Origin: Saccopteryx bilineata
Taxonomy: Eukaryota > Chordata > Mammalia > Chiroptera > Emballonuridae
DNA length: 64,000 bases
Direction: 5' to 3'
Assembly: GCF_036850765.1 (NCBI RefSeq)
Contig: NC_089493.1
Coordinates: 194,326,706 to 194,390,705, forward strand
This document shows, in pieces, positions 10,810 to 22,033 of the stretch (its first letter is position 1; the number at the start of each line of letters is the position of its first letter). The notes under the pieces were generated by a model, which saw nothing but the letters and a program-made list of their open reading frames with translations, ran no database searches and was not told the origin of the DNA. Position numbers and translations under genes: made by a program.

Positions 10810-11178
10810 GCGGGCAATGAGAGAAAAGCAGAAGCGTGATTGCTGAGCAGACCAATGGGGACAGGGCGGTGGCGGGGCCGCCGGGAGCTGCGTCAGGCAA
10901 GCAGGCCCAGCCCGTGAGGAACGACGGGCAAGCTCGGAGAGGCCTCCAGCTCCACCACGGGTTCCGGGGGGTGAAGATCGTTCAGACGCCAGTCTGGAAA
11001 GTGGATCCAGGGAGCACGGGGCAGGGGCAGCGGCAGGGTGAGCGTGAGCGGCCCCACCGCAGGGGAGGGTCGAGGCAGCATCTCCTGAGGACCAACTCCA
11101 GGCTCTGCTGCAGACTCCGTCTCGGTGCCGGGAACCCAAGGAAGCTGCCCCTCACTGCCCTCCAGGGAGCCGGCTTCT

Positions 11179-11557
11179 GCCTAAACCAGGGGTCCCCAAA
11201 CTTTTTACACAGGGGGCCAGTTCACTGTCCCTCAGACCGTTGGAGGGCCGGACTATAAAAAAAGCTATGAACAAATCCCTATGCACACTGCACATATCTT
11301 ATTTTAAAGTAAAAAAACAAAACGGGAACAAATACAATATTTAAAATAAAAAACAAGTAAATTTAAATCAAGAAACTGACCAGTATTTCAATGGGAACTA
11401 TGGGCCTGCTTTTGGCTAATGAGATGGTCAATGTGCTTCTTTCATTGACCACCAATGAAAGAGATGCCCCTTCCGGAAGTGCTGCAGGGGCTGGATAAAT
11501 GGCCTCAGGGGCCACATGTGGCCCACGGGCCGTAGTTTGGGGACCCCTGGCCTAAAC
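11179..11557. mobile_element. Non-autonomous hAT DNA transposon (MITE-like), 363 bp
   Basis: The element is 11187-11549. Its ends are terminal inverted repeats: 'caggggtccccaaact' at the left and the exact complement at the right, 16 bases perfect, with weaker complementarity inside. It is flanked by identical 8-bp target duplications 'gcctaaac' (11179-11186 and 11550-11557), the hallmark length for hAT transposases. The interior is AT-rich with no transposase frame, so it was moved by an enzyme supplied elsewhere. Orientation cannot be assigned. Confidence 0.95.
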
Positions 11558-11693
11558 ATTACCCAGGAATTGGGAGAACTGGGCCACGGGGGGCCGGGAC
11601 TGAGTCACCGAGGTCGGGAGCAAGGTGTGGAGTGGGGGAGGATGTGGCCGCAGCAGCCATGAGCTCCCAAAGGGAGACACTCCCGGTGCGCAC

Positions 11694-11720
11694 GGGGGGG
11701 GGGGGGGGGGGGGGGGGGGG
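11694..11720. repeat. Homopolymer of 27 G
   Basis: An uninterrupted G run. It could be genuine, but sequencers and assemblers estimate such lengths poorly, so the exact count is uncertain. Confidence 0.9.
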
Positions 11721-12047
11721 CTGTGTTTAAACCCGGGGCAGAAGAGTGGTGGCGGGCAGGGTGCTCGGGAGCCCGGACCCAGGGTATCCGTCTGGAGTCC
11801 CGTCTCAGCTAAGTGGCCGCAGCAGCTCGTGTTTGCTTAGCCAGCACCATCTGGTCCCGGGGGCTAGATTTGGGGGAAGGTTTGTCATCTTTGTTGTCTT
11901 TCTGAGGGAGCTGTACCCAAGTCGTTCAAGCAGGAAATGACAGCGAGCATACACACCTCCCGCCAGAATTCCCAAATCCCACCAGGATTCCGATCATTTC
12001 AGAAGATTCAGGAACTCCCAGCAGTCACGAGGAGCGGCAGAGTGGCC

Positions 12048-12062
12048 GGGGGGGGGGGGGGG
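12048..12062. repeat. Homopolymer of 15 G
   Basis: An uninterrupted G run in GC-rich unique DNA, about 330 bases after the 27-G run. Confidence 0.9.
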
Positions 12063-12260
12063 CCTGCCGCCACCAGCAGCCCCGGGGGGCTCATCATTCC
12101 CTGTTTTCGAGGTCGTTGCAGATGTTGGCGTCACAGCCCCGGTCGACCCGCTCAGGGTCACCCAGTACAGTACAGCATGCTCTCACGTCCCGAGATGCCA
12201 CCGTGTGAGCCAGAGCACGGGCCTGGCTGAACCATGTCCGTCACTCCCTGGGGCACTGCC

Positions 12261-12299
12261 CAGGCTCTCATGTGCCCGGTGGGTCTGGCAGGAGTCCCA
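12261..12299 (+). repeat. 39-bp dispersed duplicate, copy 2
   Basis: Partner of 10771-10809, 1,490 bases away in the same orientation. The 99-bp minisatellite lies outside the pair and the hAT element lies between them. Confidence 0.7.
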
Positions 12300-12523
12300 A
12301 GGAAACAGGGCCCCAGAGGGATGTGAGTCTGGACTGTGTGACTCTGAGACAAACCCATCCCTCACTTTCAACTGAGAGTGACGTTTAGGGGCCCCTTCCT
12401 GCACCCGGACGTTATGGCCGCCCCTCCTCAGGGTGCAGGGGCAGAGTGAGTGCAGTCTCCTCCTCTGGGTACCCCCTCCCACAGCAGCAGGAGCCTGAAC
12501 AGGGGCACAAAGTGCCCACAGTT

Positions 12524-12915
12524 AAAAACCCAAGTGACACCTGACCAGGCGGTGGCACAGTGATTAGAGCATCGGACTGGGATGCAGAGGACCCAGGTTT
12601 GAGACCCCGAGGTCACCAGCTTGAGCGCGGGCTCATCTGGTTTGAGCAAAACTCACCAGCTTGGACCCAAGGTCGCTGGCTCGAGCAAGGGGTTACTCGG
12701 TCTGCTGAACGCCCACGGTCAAGGCACATATGAGAAAGCAATCAATGAACAACTAAGGTGTCGCAGCGAAAACACTAATGATTGATGCTTCTCATCCCTC
12801 TCCGTTCCTGTCTGTCTGTCCCTATCTGTCCCTCTCTCTGACTCTCTCTCTGTCTCTGTAAAAAAAAAAAAAAAAAAAAAAAAAACATTAAAAAAATAAA
12901 AAAAACCCAAGTGAC
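12524..12915 (+). mobile_element. Family B tRNA-derived SINE with 15-bp target duplication
   Basis: The element is 12539-12900. The head is 'cctgaccaggcggtggcaca', with A box-like 'tggcacagtga' and B box-like 'ggtttgagacc'. The body has 'gagcgcgggctcatctgg' and 'gaacaactaaggtgtcgc', then a CT-rich tract and a long A-tail broken by 'cattaaaaaaataaa'. Identical 15-base repeats (12524-12538 and 12901-12915) show recent target-primed insertion. The body shares nothing with family A beyond the tRNA-like head. Confidence 0.93.
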
Positions 12916-14344
12916 GTACACAGCCAGGGTTCCAACCCAGCACCTCTTGCCTCTGGTGTCCTGTCTCTTGTTTACCATTGCTAAGGTGAATTAATTTTCA
13001 AGGATTAAGTGACATAGAGATACAGCCTCTTCAAAACTGCAACAGGATAGAGAAACCCAGAGTTCCTTGGCCATCGTCCCCAACCCTTCCCCCAGCCATT
13101 TCCCTAGAGCCAACCGCGCTGCCCACGATGCTAAATGTACTTGGTTCCGTTTTCTCTGGTCGTCAACGTGAAAGTTAGGCTTCATTTCAGAGGCTCAGTA
13201 ATTTCTCTTCAAGGCCCAGCCCATTAGCACAGACAGGCCTCCTGCGTTAGCAGTAAAGCCCCAGACGGGGTTCCATGGTCCCAGCACCCCTCAGTTCACT
13301 TATCTGCGCACCACGAACATATGAGTCATTTCTAATTTGTAGCTATTTAAACACTAATGGGCCGATCATATGACAAGGTTTCCTTGTGTACACATGCCAC
13401 TGGGCTTTCTTGTTGTGTGTGTGTGGTGGGGGAGGGTATGTGGGTATGCGGGCAGGCGGGCATAGTGTGCCTACAAGTGCAATTCTGGACGTGTGCTACT
13501 GAGCGGCCCTCCTGAGAGGCCTGGCTGGTTCAAGCTCCCACCGACAGCCCCGGGGCTTGGAGGCTGGTTCCCCACCCCACCCCCACCCCACCTGTGTCTT
13601 TTCTACCAAGCCTGTGGTTTCTCTCAGCCCCTAAAGGGTAGAATATTCCTCCTAGACATGCCCTACCTGCAGTGAGTGCAGGACAGGACGCTGAGGTAGG
13701 AGATGTTCTCTGAGCCTTCCTTGGGCTCACCCCAGGCATTCCATGAGCTCCACCAAGTCCTGCCATCCTCCTGGGGTCGGGGGGGGGGGGTGTCTCTGTG
13801 CAGGAAGCCGGCCCTGCCCACGTCACACGGCTAGGGAGAGGCTATGTCAACGAACAATGGTGTGTTGCAGTGTAACAAATGTCTACAAACTCTCAGCGTA
13901 TGACAGTCAACATCTAGCCCTTCCCTGCTTCCTAGAGCAGCTCCTCACCTCCCCCCTGGGTGTGTCCTCTGTCCCGGGACACGTCTCACCAATCCCAGGC
14001 TCAGACACCTTCAGGGGCCACAGAAGGATCTCTGTGCCCTGATACAACAGAACAAGGCACACAGCGGTTTATCCCCGCTGCTGGTCTACGCCCCTGCCAC
14101 GCAGTGACCGACCCTGCGAGAGGCACCCCCCCCCAGAAGGGGCTGCAGCAACCCCGAGGCGCTGGGGTTTTGCTTCATGGGGCGGAGGCCAGACCACCCT
14201 TTCTTAGGAGAAGCCATAAGTCTGGATTTCCATCGGCAATACTGGAGGAACTGATGTTTGTGAAGCTCTCAGAAAGGGGCCGGCGCTTTGTTGATGCTGC
14301 AGAAGGATTGGAATGTATGAGTGAAGAGACGGGTGGTTGGATAT
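12916..14344. other. Unique DNA, no gene seen
   Basis: A GT-rich patch lies at 13412-13460 and an 11-G run at 13779-13789. At about 13855-13925 'gcagtgtaacaaatgtctac' looks like the start of the same old dispersed repeat seen at 23.9 kb. No exon is recognised. Confidence 0.4.
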
Positions 14345-14383
14345 GTAGGTCAGTAGGTAGGTAGGTAGATAGATAGATAGATC
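14345..14383. repeat. Tetranucleotide microsatellite (GTAG)n-(ATAG)n
   Basis: A compound array: about four GTAG-type units pass into about four GATA units, then 'atcaatc'. It is a typical polymorphic microsatellite. Confidence 0.9.
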
Positions 14384-14935
14384 AATCTTTGAAAAGTTGG
14401 CACTTTTACTTAAAAATCACAGTACAGACAAAAACCAAGCTTTTCCACAGGCCACATGTGACCAGAAAGCTCCTGGTTCTTGGCCTTAGATCCTGGAGAA
14501 GTGCCCTATTACCTAGGAGAGCCCTTGGACGGGAGAGTGGGGGTGTCATATGTGGCCTCCAGCCCAGAGCAGACCCCCCGAGGATGCCCCCACACTCCCA
14601 CACCCCCACACCCCGGCCCCTCCGGGTAGGCAGAGGGCCTAGGGGAAGAGGCACAGAGAGCATGTGCCCTCGCCGGGCTGCCTGGCAGTGCTCAAGAGAG
14701 TCAAGGAGCCTCCCTGGTGCAGGGAAGGTCTTCAGTGTGCCCCTCCCCCACCTTCCGGCAGCACCCTGGGTCAGGCATGGCTATGGCTTTCTTGAGCCCC
14801 TAACTAGCTCTCTAATCCCCATTTCTCCTCCCCAAATATGTCTGGCCACCTTCCTGAGCCCCCAAAGGTGCTGGTGTAAGTGGATCATGGCACCTGCCGG
14901 ACGTTGAAACCCAGTGGCATCAACAAGTGACCTTC
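14384..14935. other. Unique DNA, no gene seen
   Basis: A C-rich 'cacaccccc' cluster sits at about 14590-14625. I recognise no exon or RNA gene. Confidence 0.4.
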
Positions 14936-14939
14936 CCTC

Positions 14940-16085
14940 CTGGCACGCCAGTTCCCTCCTCCCCCTCCTCGCACTTGGCTCCCTCCTCCCCCTCCTCCCC
15001 CTCCTCACACACAGCTCCCTCCTCCCCCTCCTCCCCCTCCTCACACACAGCTCCCTCCTCCCCCTCCTCCCCCTCCTCACACACAGCTCCCTCCTCCCCC
15101 TCCTCCCCCTCCTCGCACTCGGCTTCCTCCTCCCCCTCCTCCCCCTCCTGGCACGCGACTCCCTCCTCCCCCTCCTCCCCCTCCTCGCATGTGGCTCCCT
15201 CCTCCCCCTCCTCGCACTCGGCTCCTCCTCTCCCTCCTCCCCTCCTCCCCTCCTCCCCTCCTCCCCCTCCTGGCACTTGGCTCCCTCCTCTCCCTCCTCC
15301 CCCTCCTGGCACTTGGCTCCCTCCTCTCCCTCCTCCCCCTCCTCGCACTCGGCTCCCTCCTCTCCCTCCTCCCCCTCCTCGCACTCGGCTCCCTCCTCTC
15401 CCTCCTCCCCCTCCTGGCACTTGGCTCCCTCCTCTCCCTCCTCCCCCTCCTCGCACTCGGCTCCCTCCTCTCCCTCCTCCCCCTCCTGGCACGTGGCTCC
15501 CTCCTCCCCCTCCTCGCACTCGGCTCCTCCTCTCCCTCCTCCCCCTCCTCCCCTCCTCCCCTCCTCCCCCTCCTCCCCCTCCTGGCACTTGGCTCCCTCC
15601 TCTCCCTCCTCCCCCTCCTGGCACTTGGCTCCCTCCTCTCCCTTCTCCCCCTCCTCGCACTCGGCTCCTCCTCTCCCTCCTCCCCCTCCTCCCCTCCTCC
15701 CCTCCTCCCCTCCTCCCCCTCCTCCCCCTCCTGGCACTTGGCTCCCTCCTCCCCCTCCTCCCCCTCCTGGCACTTGGCTCCCTCCTCTCCCTCCTCCCCC
15801 TCCTCGCACTCGGCTCCCTCCTCTCCCTCCTCCCCCTCCTCGCACTCGGCTCCCTCCTCTCCCTCATCCCCCTCCTCTCCCTCCTCCCCCTCCTGACACT
15901 CAACTTCCCTCCTCCCCCTCCTCGCATGCGGCTCCCTCCTCTCCCTCCTCCCCCTCCTCTCCCTCCTCCCCCTCCTGACACTCAACTTCCCTCCTCCCCC
16001 TCCTCGCATGTGGCTCCCTCCTCTCCCTCCTCCCCCTCCTCGCACAAGGCTCCCTCCTCCCCCTCCTCGCACACGGTTTCCTCCT
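14940..16085. repeat. 36-bp pyrimidine-rich minisatellite, about 1.15 kb
   Basis: Units combine blocks of 'ctccccctcctc' with a variable spacer such as 'gcacttggct', 'gcactcggct' or 'cacacacagct'. Early units step by exactly 36 bases (spacer at 15005, 15041 and 15077); later ones vary by small multiples of three. The opposite strand is almost pure purine. Frames of more than 340 residues stay open in several frames on both strands (Ser/Pro/Leu-rich or Glu/Gly/Arg-rich), a consequence of unit length and composition. Confidence 0.97.
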
Positions 16086-16215
16086 ACATAAGATGGGTAG
16101 TGACAATGTCTCACAGGGTGGCGGGGAGACTCAGTGAGATCACGCCTGCGAGGTGCTTAGAACCACACAGTAAAGAGCTGGGACAATAGTCACGCTCAAT
16201 AAACGCCCAGCAGTT
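16078..16215 (+). repeat. MIR SINE fossil at the minisatellite's 3' edge
   Basis: The last minisatellite unit flows into 'ttcctcctacataagatggg', the MIR step usually read as TTCCTCATCTGTAAAATGGG. It continues to 'gcttagaaccacacag' and 'cgctcaataaacgcccagca'. The minisatellite may have grown from the TTCCTC part of this MIR. Confidence 0.75.
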
Positions 16216-17085
16216 ACTGCTGAAATGCAAGTCTAAGTGCTCTCTGGCTGAAACACCTGTGTGGCTCCCCCACCTGCACAGACAGCCCAGGCTCCCTGGC
16301 TTCACATCCCAGCCCCCTGATCCAGCCGTGTTATCGCCCCTTGCTCCCAGGTGGAGATACACATCCTCCACTGCGAATGGTGACACATCCGTGTTCTATC
16401 AGCTCTGAGCCTCCCAAACGCCAGGCTCTGGCGGGCTAGCCCTATCCCGAGGCTGGGCAACTCTCTCCCATCCCCAGCTTGGTCCAGGAAGGGAGACCAA
16501 ACCAGGGCCACTCTGGACCCTGGGCGACCCGTCGAGCTTTAGGGACGGGCACTCATCCCGAGTTGACTCCATTCTCCTCTCCCAGGACCCACGGTGTGTC
16601 TGACCCCGGGGCTGTGCTAGACAGGACCACGTGAGGGACAGACCCAGTAGCGCTGTGCACGTTCTTCTTCATGCCGTTTACAGCCCACGCGGCCTTTCCC
16701 AGAAGAGGCCCTGTATTGTGAGCCGGTCCCCTCTGTGTGCAGCATCTGGAGGAATCTGGAAGGGCGCCTGTCTGCAGAGTGGCAGAGCAAGCTGAGTTCC
16801 TGAGGCAAAGTCTCAGGTGGCAGATGGTGAGAAGGAGGGGTAGGAAAGGAGGAAAGAGACAAGAGCCACCGAGACGGGGACCACGCACGCTCCGAATGAC
16901 ACTCTGAGGAAAGGGGAACGCCTGGTGTTCGTTTCCTAGCGGAGTGCGAGCCCTCTCCACCGCGCCCCTGTGAACACCTCCCGGGCAGGGAGCCCCTGCA
17001 CTCAGGGCGATTTCGTACGAGTAGCTTTTGGGGGGAATCTGGGAACAGGGTGGAGTTTCACATCTGGATCCACATGGAACACAAT
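16216..17085. other. Unique DNA, no gene seen
   Basis: No recognised exon, RNA or transposon. A 178-residue minus-strand frame at 16553-17089 has no recognisable features and I treat it as chance. Confidence 0.4.
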
Positions 17086-17087
17086 GC

Positions 17088-17576
17088 AAAGAGCCCTAGA
17101 GGAGGCACTACTCACAGTGGCCAAGACACGGAAACAACCAAAGTGTCCCTTGATAGAGCACTGGATAGAGAAGATGTGATGCATCCATACAATGGAATAC
17201 TGCTCGGCCATGAGAAATGATGGCACAGTGCCACTTACGACAACAGGGATGGACCCTGAGAACCTATACTAAGTGAAATAAGTAAATCGGAAAAAGCTAA
17301 GAACTGTATGATTTCACACATAGGTGAGATATAAAACTGAGACTCATGGACATAGACAATAGTGAAGTGGTCACCAAGGAAAAGGGGGTTGGGGGGAGGG
17401 GAGTCAAGAGGGACAAATATATGGTGACGGAAAATGACTTGACTTCGGGTGATGGGCACACAATGCACTCAGTTCAAATGCTATTGAGATGTTCACCTGA
17501 GACCTATGGACTCTTATTGGTCAATGTCACCCCATTCAATTTCTGAATAAATATTTTTTTAAAAAAAGCATCTGAT
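17088..17576 (+). mobile_element. L1 LINE 3' end, 5'-truncated
   Basis: This is the end of L1 ORF2 and the 3' untranslated region in sense orientation. Landmarks are 'gtggccaagacacggaaaca', 'atacaatggaatactgctcg', 'tgagaacctatactaagtga' and a short A-rich tail after 'ctgaataaatattttttt'. It is truncated at its 5' end, as most L1 copies are. No coding capacity remains. Confidence 0.9.
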
Positions 17577-17814
17577 TGATACATAGAGACATAATTATTT
17601 AAGGAGGATTTTTTGATGGTTACCTCCTCAAAAAATATCTCCACTGAAACATGTCCACTAAATAAAGGCCCACCCAGTCCAGGCTGACCCCTGAAACATG
17701 ACAGAGATAAAGCACAGATATGCTAACTTAGGTCCCCAGAACCAGCCTTCTGCCAATACGTGCACTGAATACCATGCTTGCAACAAGTAGATAGCACCCT
17801 CTTGTGCCGGCCCT

Positions 17815-18065
17815 ACAGTTTTTTGTTTGAGATATAATTCATACACCATAAAACCTGCTCTTTTAAAGTATATACACTTAAGTGCTTTTTATTATACTCA
17901 CAAGAACTGTGCAAGCATCACCACTGTCTAATTCCAGGACATTTTTATCGTCCCAAAGAGAAAGCTCTCACACCCACTGGCAGTCACTCCCCCCAACCCC
18001 TGACAACCACTGACCCTCTTTCTGTCCCCTGCCTTCGCCTGTTCTGGACATTTGGCTGCATATAC
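17815..18065 (-). repeat. L1 LINE fragment, older
   Basis: The run 'gagatataattcatacacca', 'gcaagcatcaccactgtcta' and 'ctgttctggacatttggctg' matches a widely dispersed old L1 3' region read in antisense. It is more diverged than the preceding L1 end. Confidence 0.7.
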
Positions 18066-18330
18066 ATGCTGTCAGAGCAAGCTTGGAGTCCACAGGGACA
18101 TTTCCTGAAACCCGGAAACCCAGTCGTTCCTGCTGCTTACCCATAAAACATGAATTACCTAAAATTAAAGCTGCCAACGACACCTCCCACTGAGCCGTTT
18201 GATTTGGAGATGCCCCAAAGGCAACCTGAGAGAGAAACAATAATGGGCACCGAAGGGGAAATGTTTGGCTGGGTATTTTCAGAACACTGATTTATCAGGA
18301 CCAGGGACAGGCAGGAGTAAGTGAATTTCT

Positions 18331-18765
18331 TCCTGTGTGTAGTTTTGTTTTTTGGGTTTTTTTTTTTTTTTGTATTTTTCTGAAGCTAGAAACAGGGAGA
18401 GACAGACAGACTCCCGCATGCGCCCGACCGGGATCCACCCGGCACGCCCACCAGGGGGCAACACTCTGCCCACCAGGGGGTGATGCTCTGCCCCTCCGGG
18501 GCATCGCTCTGCCACGACCAGAGCCACTCTAGCGCCTGGGGCAGAGGCCAAGGAGTCATCCCCAGCGCCCAGGCCATCTCTGCTCCAATGGAGCCTTGGC
18601 TGCGGGAGGGGAAAAGAGAGACAGAGAGGAAGGAGGGGGAGGGGTGGAGAAGCAGATGGGCGCTTCTCCTGTGTGCCCTGGCCGGGAATCGAACCCGGGA
18701 CCTCTGCACGCCAGGCCGACGCTCTACCACTGAGCCAACCGGCCAGGGCTCCTGTGTGTAGTTTT
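18331..18765 (-). mobile_element. Family A SINE, minus strand, with 16-bp target duplication
   Basis: The element is 18347-18749: A-tail (as T) on the left and tRNA-like head on the right. The B box is seen as 'ggaatcgaacc' and the A box as 'ccactgagcca'. The repeats 'tcctgtgtgtagtttt' at 18331-18346 and 18750-18765 are identical. The body carries a doubled 'cccaccagggggc' step, one of the length variants of this family. Confidence 0.93.
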
Positions 18766-18848
18766 TATTAATAGAAAAGTCCATTTCCCCCTCACCCTAC
18801 TGGGTAAATGTTGAACAGAGGCCGAAAGACATAAATCTGAAAGGGGCT

Positions 18849-19055
18849 AAACTATTCACCTGCCTGGGCGCCCACGCACCAAGGTCCAGCCCTGACCCCA
18901 GCCGGGGCCTGCTCAGAACAGCCCTTTTCTATGGCTGATGGACCCCAAACTATTCACCTGCCTGGGTGCCCACGGCCCACGCACCAAGGTCCAGCCCTGA
19001 CCCCAGCCGGGGCCTGCTCAGAACAGCCCTTTTCTATGGCTGATGGACCCTAAAC
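18849..19055. repeat. About 100-bp tandem duplication, two copies
   Basis: 'aaactattcacctgcctggg' begins at 18849 and again at 18947, and its first bases recur at 19052. Copy one is 98 bases. Copy two is 105 because 'cccacgg' is doubled within it. Otherwise only about two substitutions separate them, so the event is young. The sequence is not recognisable as a transposon. Confidence 0.93.
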
Positions 19056-19674
19056 TTGGGAATAAGGCTGAAGGGTGACAGTATGTCATCTGGGTGTCAT
19101 CTGGGGGTGTGTCCTGGTCAGGACTGTCTGACCTCTAGGGGAACATCCCCTTCTCCGATGTACTACATATTGACAATTGATTAGGAGCCGGACTCCGCAA
19201 AGTTACACCTCCAGTTGTAGAGGACCGATTAGCTGCACAGGACTGTCTCTTGGCCAAGCAGATATGCGAATGATTTCTGTGCAGTAGGAAATTTAACACC
19301 AAAGGTGGCAGTGTAGTGCTCTGCAGGACACTTAGCAATCGTACTGTATTCAAGATTCCTCTCTCCAGCTCTGTGGCTGTCTCTCAGACATGCCACCATC
19401 CTGCTTGTCCTCTCGCGAATGGGTGACGTGAATGTCGTTCACATCTTGACCATACAAACATGGGTATGAATCATGTTTTTAATCTTTTGAAAAGTATGCT
19501 TTGACAAAATCTTGAGTTTCTAACCACAGCTCGTGAGCAATAATGCCCCCTGCTGGCAGGGTCACTCTATCCATTGGACACTATAAACACAAGCTTTTCC
19601 AACACCTGCAAAGCTATTTGAAATCTTAAAAAAAAAATTCAGAGCCTCCAAAATATAGAAAGAAAAATATAATT

Positions 19675-20068
19675 AAAAAAATAAGTAAGGCCCTGGCCAG
19701 TTGGCTCAGTGGTAGAGCGTCGGCCTGGTGTGCAGGAGTCCCGGGTTCGATTCCCGGACAGGGCACACAGGAGAAGCGCCCATCTGCTGCTCCACCCCCC
19801 GCCCCTCTCCTTCCTCTCTGTCTCTCTCTTCCTCTCCCACAGCCGAGGCTCCATTGGAGCAAAGATGGCCCGGGCACTGAGGATGGCTCTGTGGCCTCTG
19901 CCTCAGGTGCTAGAGTGGCTCTGGATGCAACAGAGCGACGCCCCAGAGGGGCAGAGCATCGCCCCCTGGTGGGCATGCCAGGTGGATCTCGGTCGGGCGC
20001 ATGCAGGAGTCTGTCTGACTACCTCCCCATTTCCAGCTTTGGAAAAATGAGAAAAAAAAAATAAGTAA
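19675..20068 (+). mobile_element. Family A SINE with 14-bp target duplication
   Basis: The element is 19689-20054, starting 'gccctggccagttggctcag', with B box 'ggttcgattcc'. The flanks 'aaaaaaataagtaa' at 19675-19688 and 20055-20068 match. The body has a single 'gggcagagcatcgccccctg' step, so it is a shorter variant than the copies at 33.1 and 45.5 kb. Confidence 0.92.
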
Positions 20069-20814
20069 CTGTTTAGGTAAACATTTACATAATATAATAT
20101 GTTTTAAGTGTCTACAAAGTATAACCTGTCAACCACAACTCAGCTCATGATTACTTTAAAGTTCTTTTTAATATGGGATAGTCTCAGGTCACAACTGATG
20201 GTGGGAATTCCTCAAGACAAAAGAAGGACCACTCTGTGTGTCGGTTTCACTGAATGTAAGAGGGAGATGAAAACAGTTGCTGGGGACATGCTCTTGGAGG
20301 GGCAGTGGTCCCACCCACCCAATTTCTGAGTGGAGACTGGTTGTAGGTTCCAGAGACTCAGGTCCACCTGCCAAGTGCGCCTGGCTGTGCTCCTAGGCTG
20401 TGGCGGGAGGGGACAGGCACAGTTCACGGCCTCCTGCCCCAACTTCTCACCTCACCACCACACGGCTCCATCTCTCTGTGGTCCCTGGCCATGCTTCCGG
20501 GTCAAGTGAGCTGCCCGTCTGAGCCACCAGAGACCACCTCCACCTTTTGTCCATTCCATCATACTTCATGGGAAATGTACCAATAAGAGTCTCCTTCTAC
20601 CCCTCGGTGACAATAGTCATCCAACCGGTTTGGCTTCATCGAATCCTTACTGTAGGCTGTGAGGACCCGGCACTAAGAAATACTAAGAATACCCTGGTTT
20701 TGAGCATCTTCCAGGTAATCATTCACTGGTTGGTATCCATGGCAACCCCTCAGGGCAAAGAAGAGGTTCACTGGAGATTTCACATCTCCATGTTGTTGAC
20801 AAGGTTACAAATTA

Positions 20815-21045
20815 TTTATTTGTTTATTTCACATAGGAGAAAAAAAAGACAGGAACAGACAGACAGAAAGGGAGAGAAATGAGAAGCATCAATTCTTGGT
20901 TGCAGCTCCTTAGTTGTTCAGTGATTGCTTTCTCATATGTGCCTTGACGGGGCGGGGAGGGGAGGGCTCCAGCAGAGCTAGTGACCCTTTGCTCAAGCCA
21001 GCGACCTTAGGCTCAAGCCAGATAGCTTGGGCTTCAAGCCGGCAA
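20815..21045 (-). mobile_element. Family B-like SINE, truncated and diverged, minus strand
   Basis: Antisense landmarks are 'gagaagcatcaattcttgg', 'ccttagttgttcagtgattg' and 'ttctcatatgtgccttgac', followed by 'gctcaagccagcgacctt' repeats. The tRNA-like head is missing at the right side. It is clearly older than the other family B copies. Confidence 0.75.
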
Positions 21046-21394
21046 CAAATCATTTTCAAATAATCTAGAAATCCCAGCTGTGGTCCAGCATAGACGGCAA
21101 GTGAAGCATGAGAGCATCACCTGTTTCAAGCACCAGAAACTGTGAACCAGACCAAAATCCCCCTTCCCGGCACGGGGTGGGGATCAGGGCTCCTGACCTC
21201 CCTTCTCGGAAACTGTGGTCAGGCCCACCATGTCGCAGCACACAAAGCCAGGTTCTATTCAGACCCCAAGATAAGAGAAGAAAGAAAATACATACACTGT
21301 AAGTCTCAAGGTTTTTTACCAAGAAAGACCCTCATTCCTCTCTCAGACTCAAAACCCTCAGATTGGAATTCCGGCTCTAGTTCAAGTTCTATAG

Positions 21395-21540
21395 GAAACG
21401 TGGGGCCTGCTGCTTGTTCTTCTGTACCTTGGTTTCCCCATCTGTAAAATGGGCCTGGCCATTCGGGTCAGGACCAACCAAATCAGGACAAAATGAGATA
21501 CTGCAAACAAAGTGTCCAGCACCTGGTCAATTCTTGCCTT
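21395..21540 (+). repeat. MIR SINE fossil
   Basis: Sense MIR, with 'ccttggtttccccatctgta' then 'aaatgggcc' and a later 'caaagtgtccagcacctggt' tail. Confidence 0.7.
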
Positions 21541-21627
21541 AAAGGCCCACTTAAAGTCAGTAACTCTCTTACATGTCACAAAAAGAAAAAGAAAAAGATA
21601 GTTAAGGTTTCCATTTTTTTTTAAAAA

Positions 21628-22033
21628 AAAAAATTGCCCTGGCCCTGGCTGGTTGGCTCAGCAGTAGAGCGTCGGCCTGGCGTGCGGGGGACCCGGGTTC
21701 GATTCCCGGCCAGGGCACATAGGAGAAGCGCCCATTTGCTTCTCCACCCCCCCCCTCCTTCCTCTCTGTCTCTCTCTTCCCCTCCCGCAGCCGAGGCTCC
21801 ATTGGAGCAAAGATGGCCCGGGCGCTGGGGATGGCTCCTTGGCCTCTGCCCCAGGTGCTAGAGTGGCTCTGGTCGCGGCAGAGCGAAGCCCCCTTGAGGG
21901 GCAGAGCATCGCCCCCTGGTGGGCGTGCCGGGTGGATCCCGGTCGGGCGCATGCGGGAGTCTGTCTGACTGTCTCTCCCCGTTTCCAGCTTCAGAAAAAT
22001 AAAAAAAAATTAAAAAAATTAAAAAAATTGCCC
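21628..22033 (+). mobile_element. Family A SINE with 13-bp target duplication
   Basis: The element is 21641-22020 with an intact B box and a full body. The flanks 'aaaaaattgccct' at 21628-21640 and 22021-22033 match. Its tail is A-rich with TTAAAA interruptions rather than pure A. Confidence 0.92.

Noticed and set aside
14914..16189. Open frames of 354-420 residues on both strands
   Set aside because: They lie wholly in a 36-bp pyrimidine minisatellite. They are open in several frames at once and give only low-complexity Ser/Pro/Leu or Glu/Gly/Arg strings.
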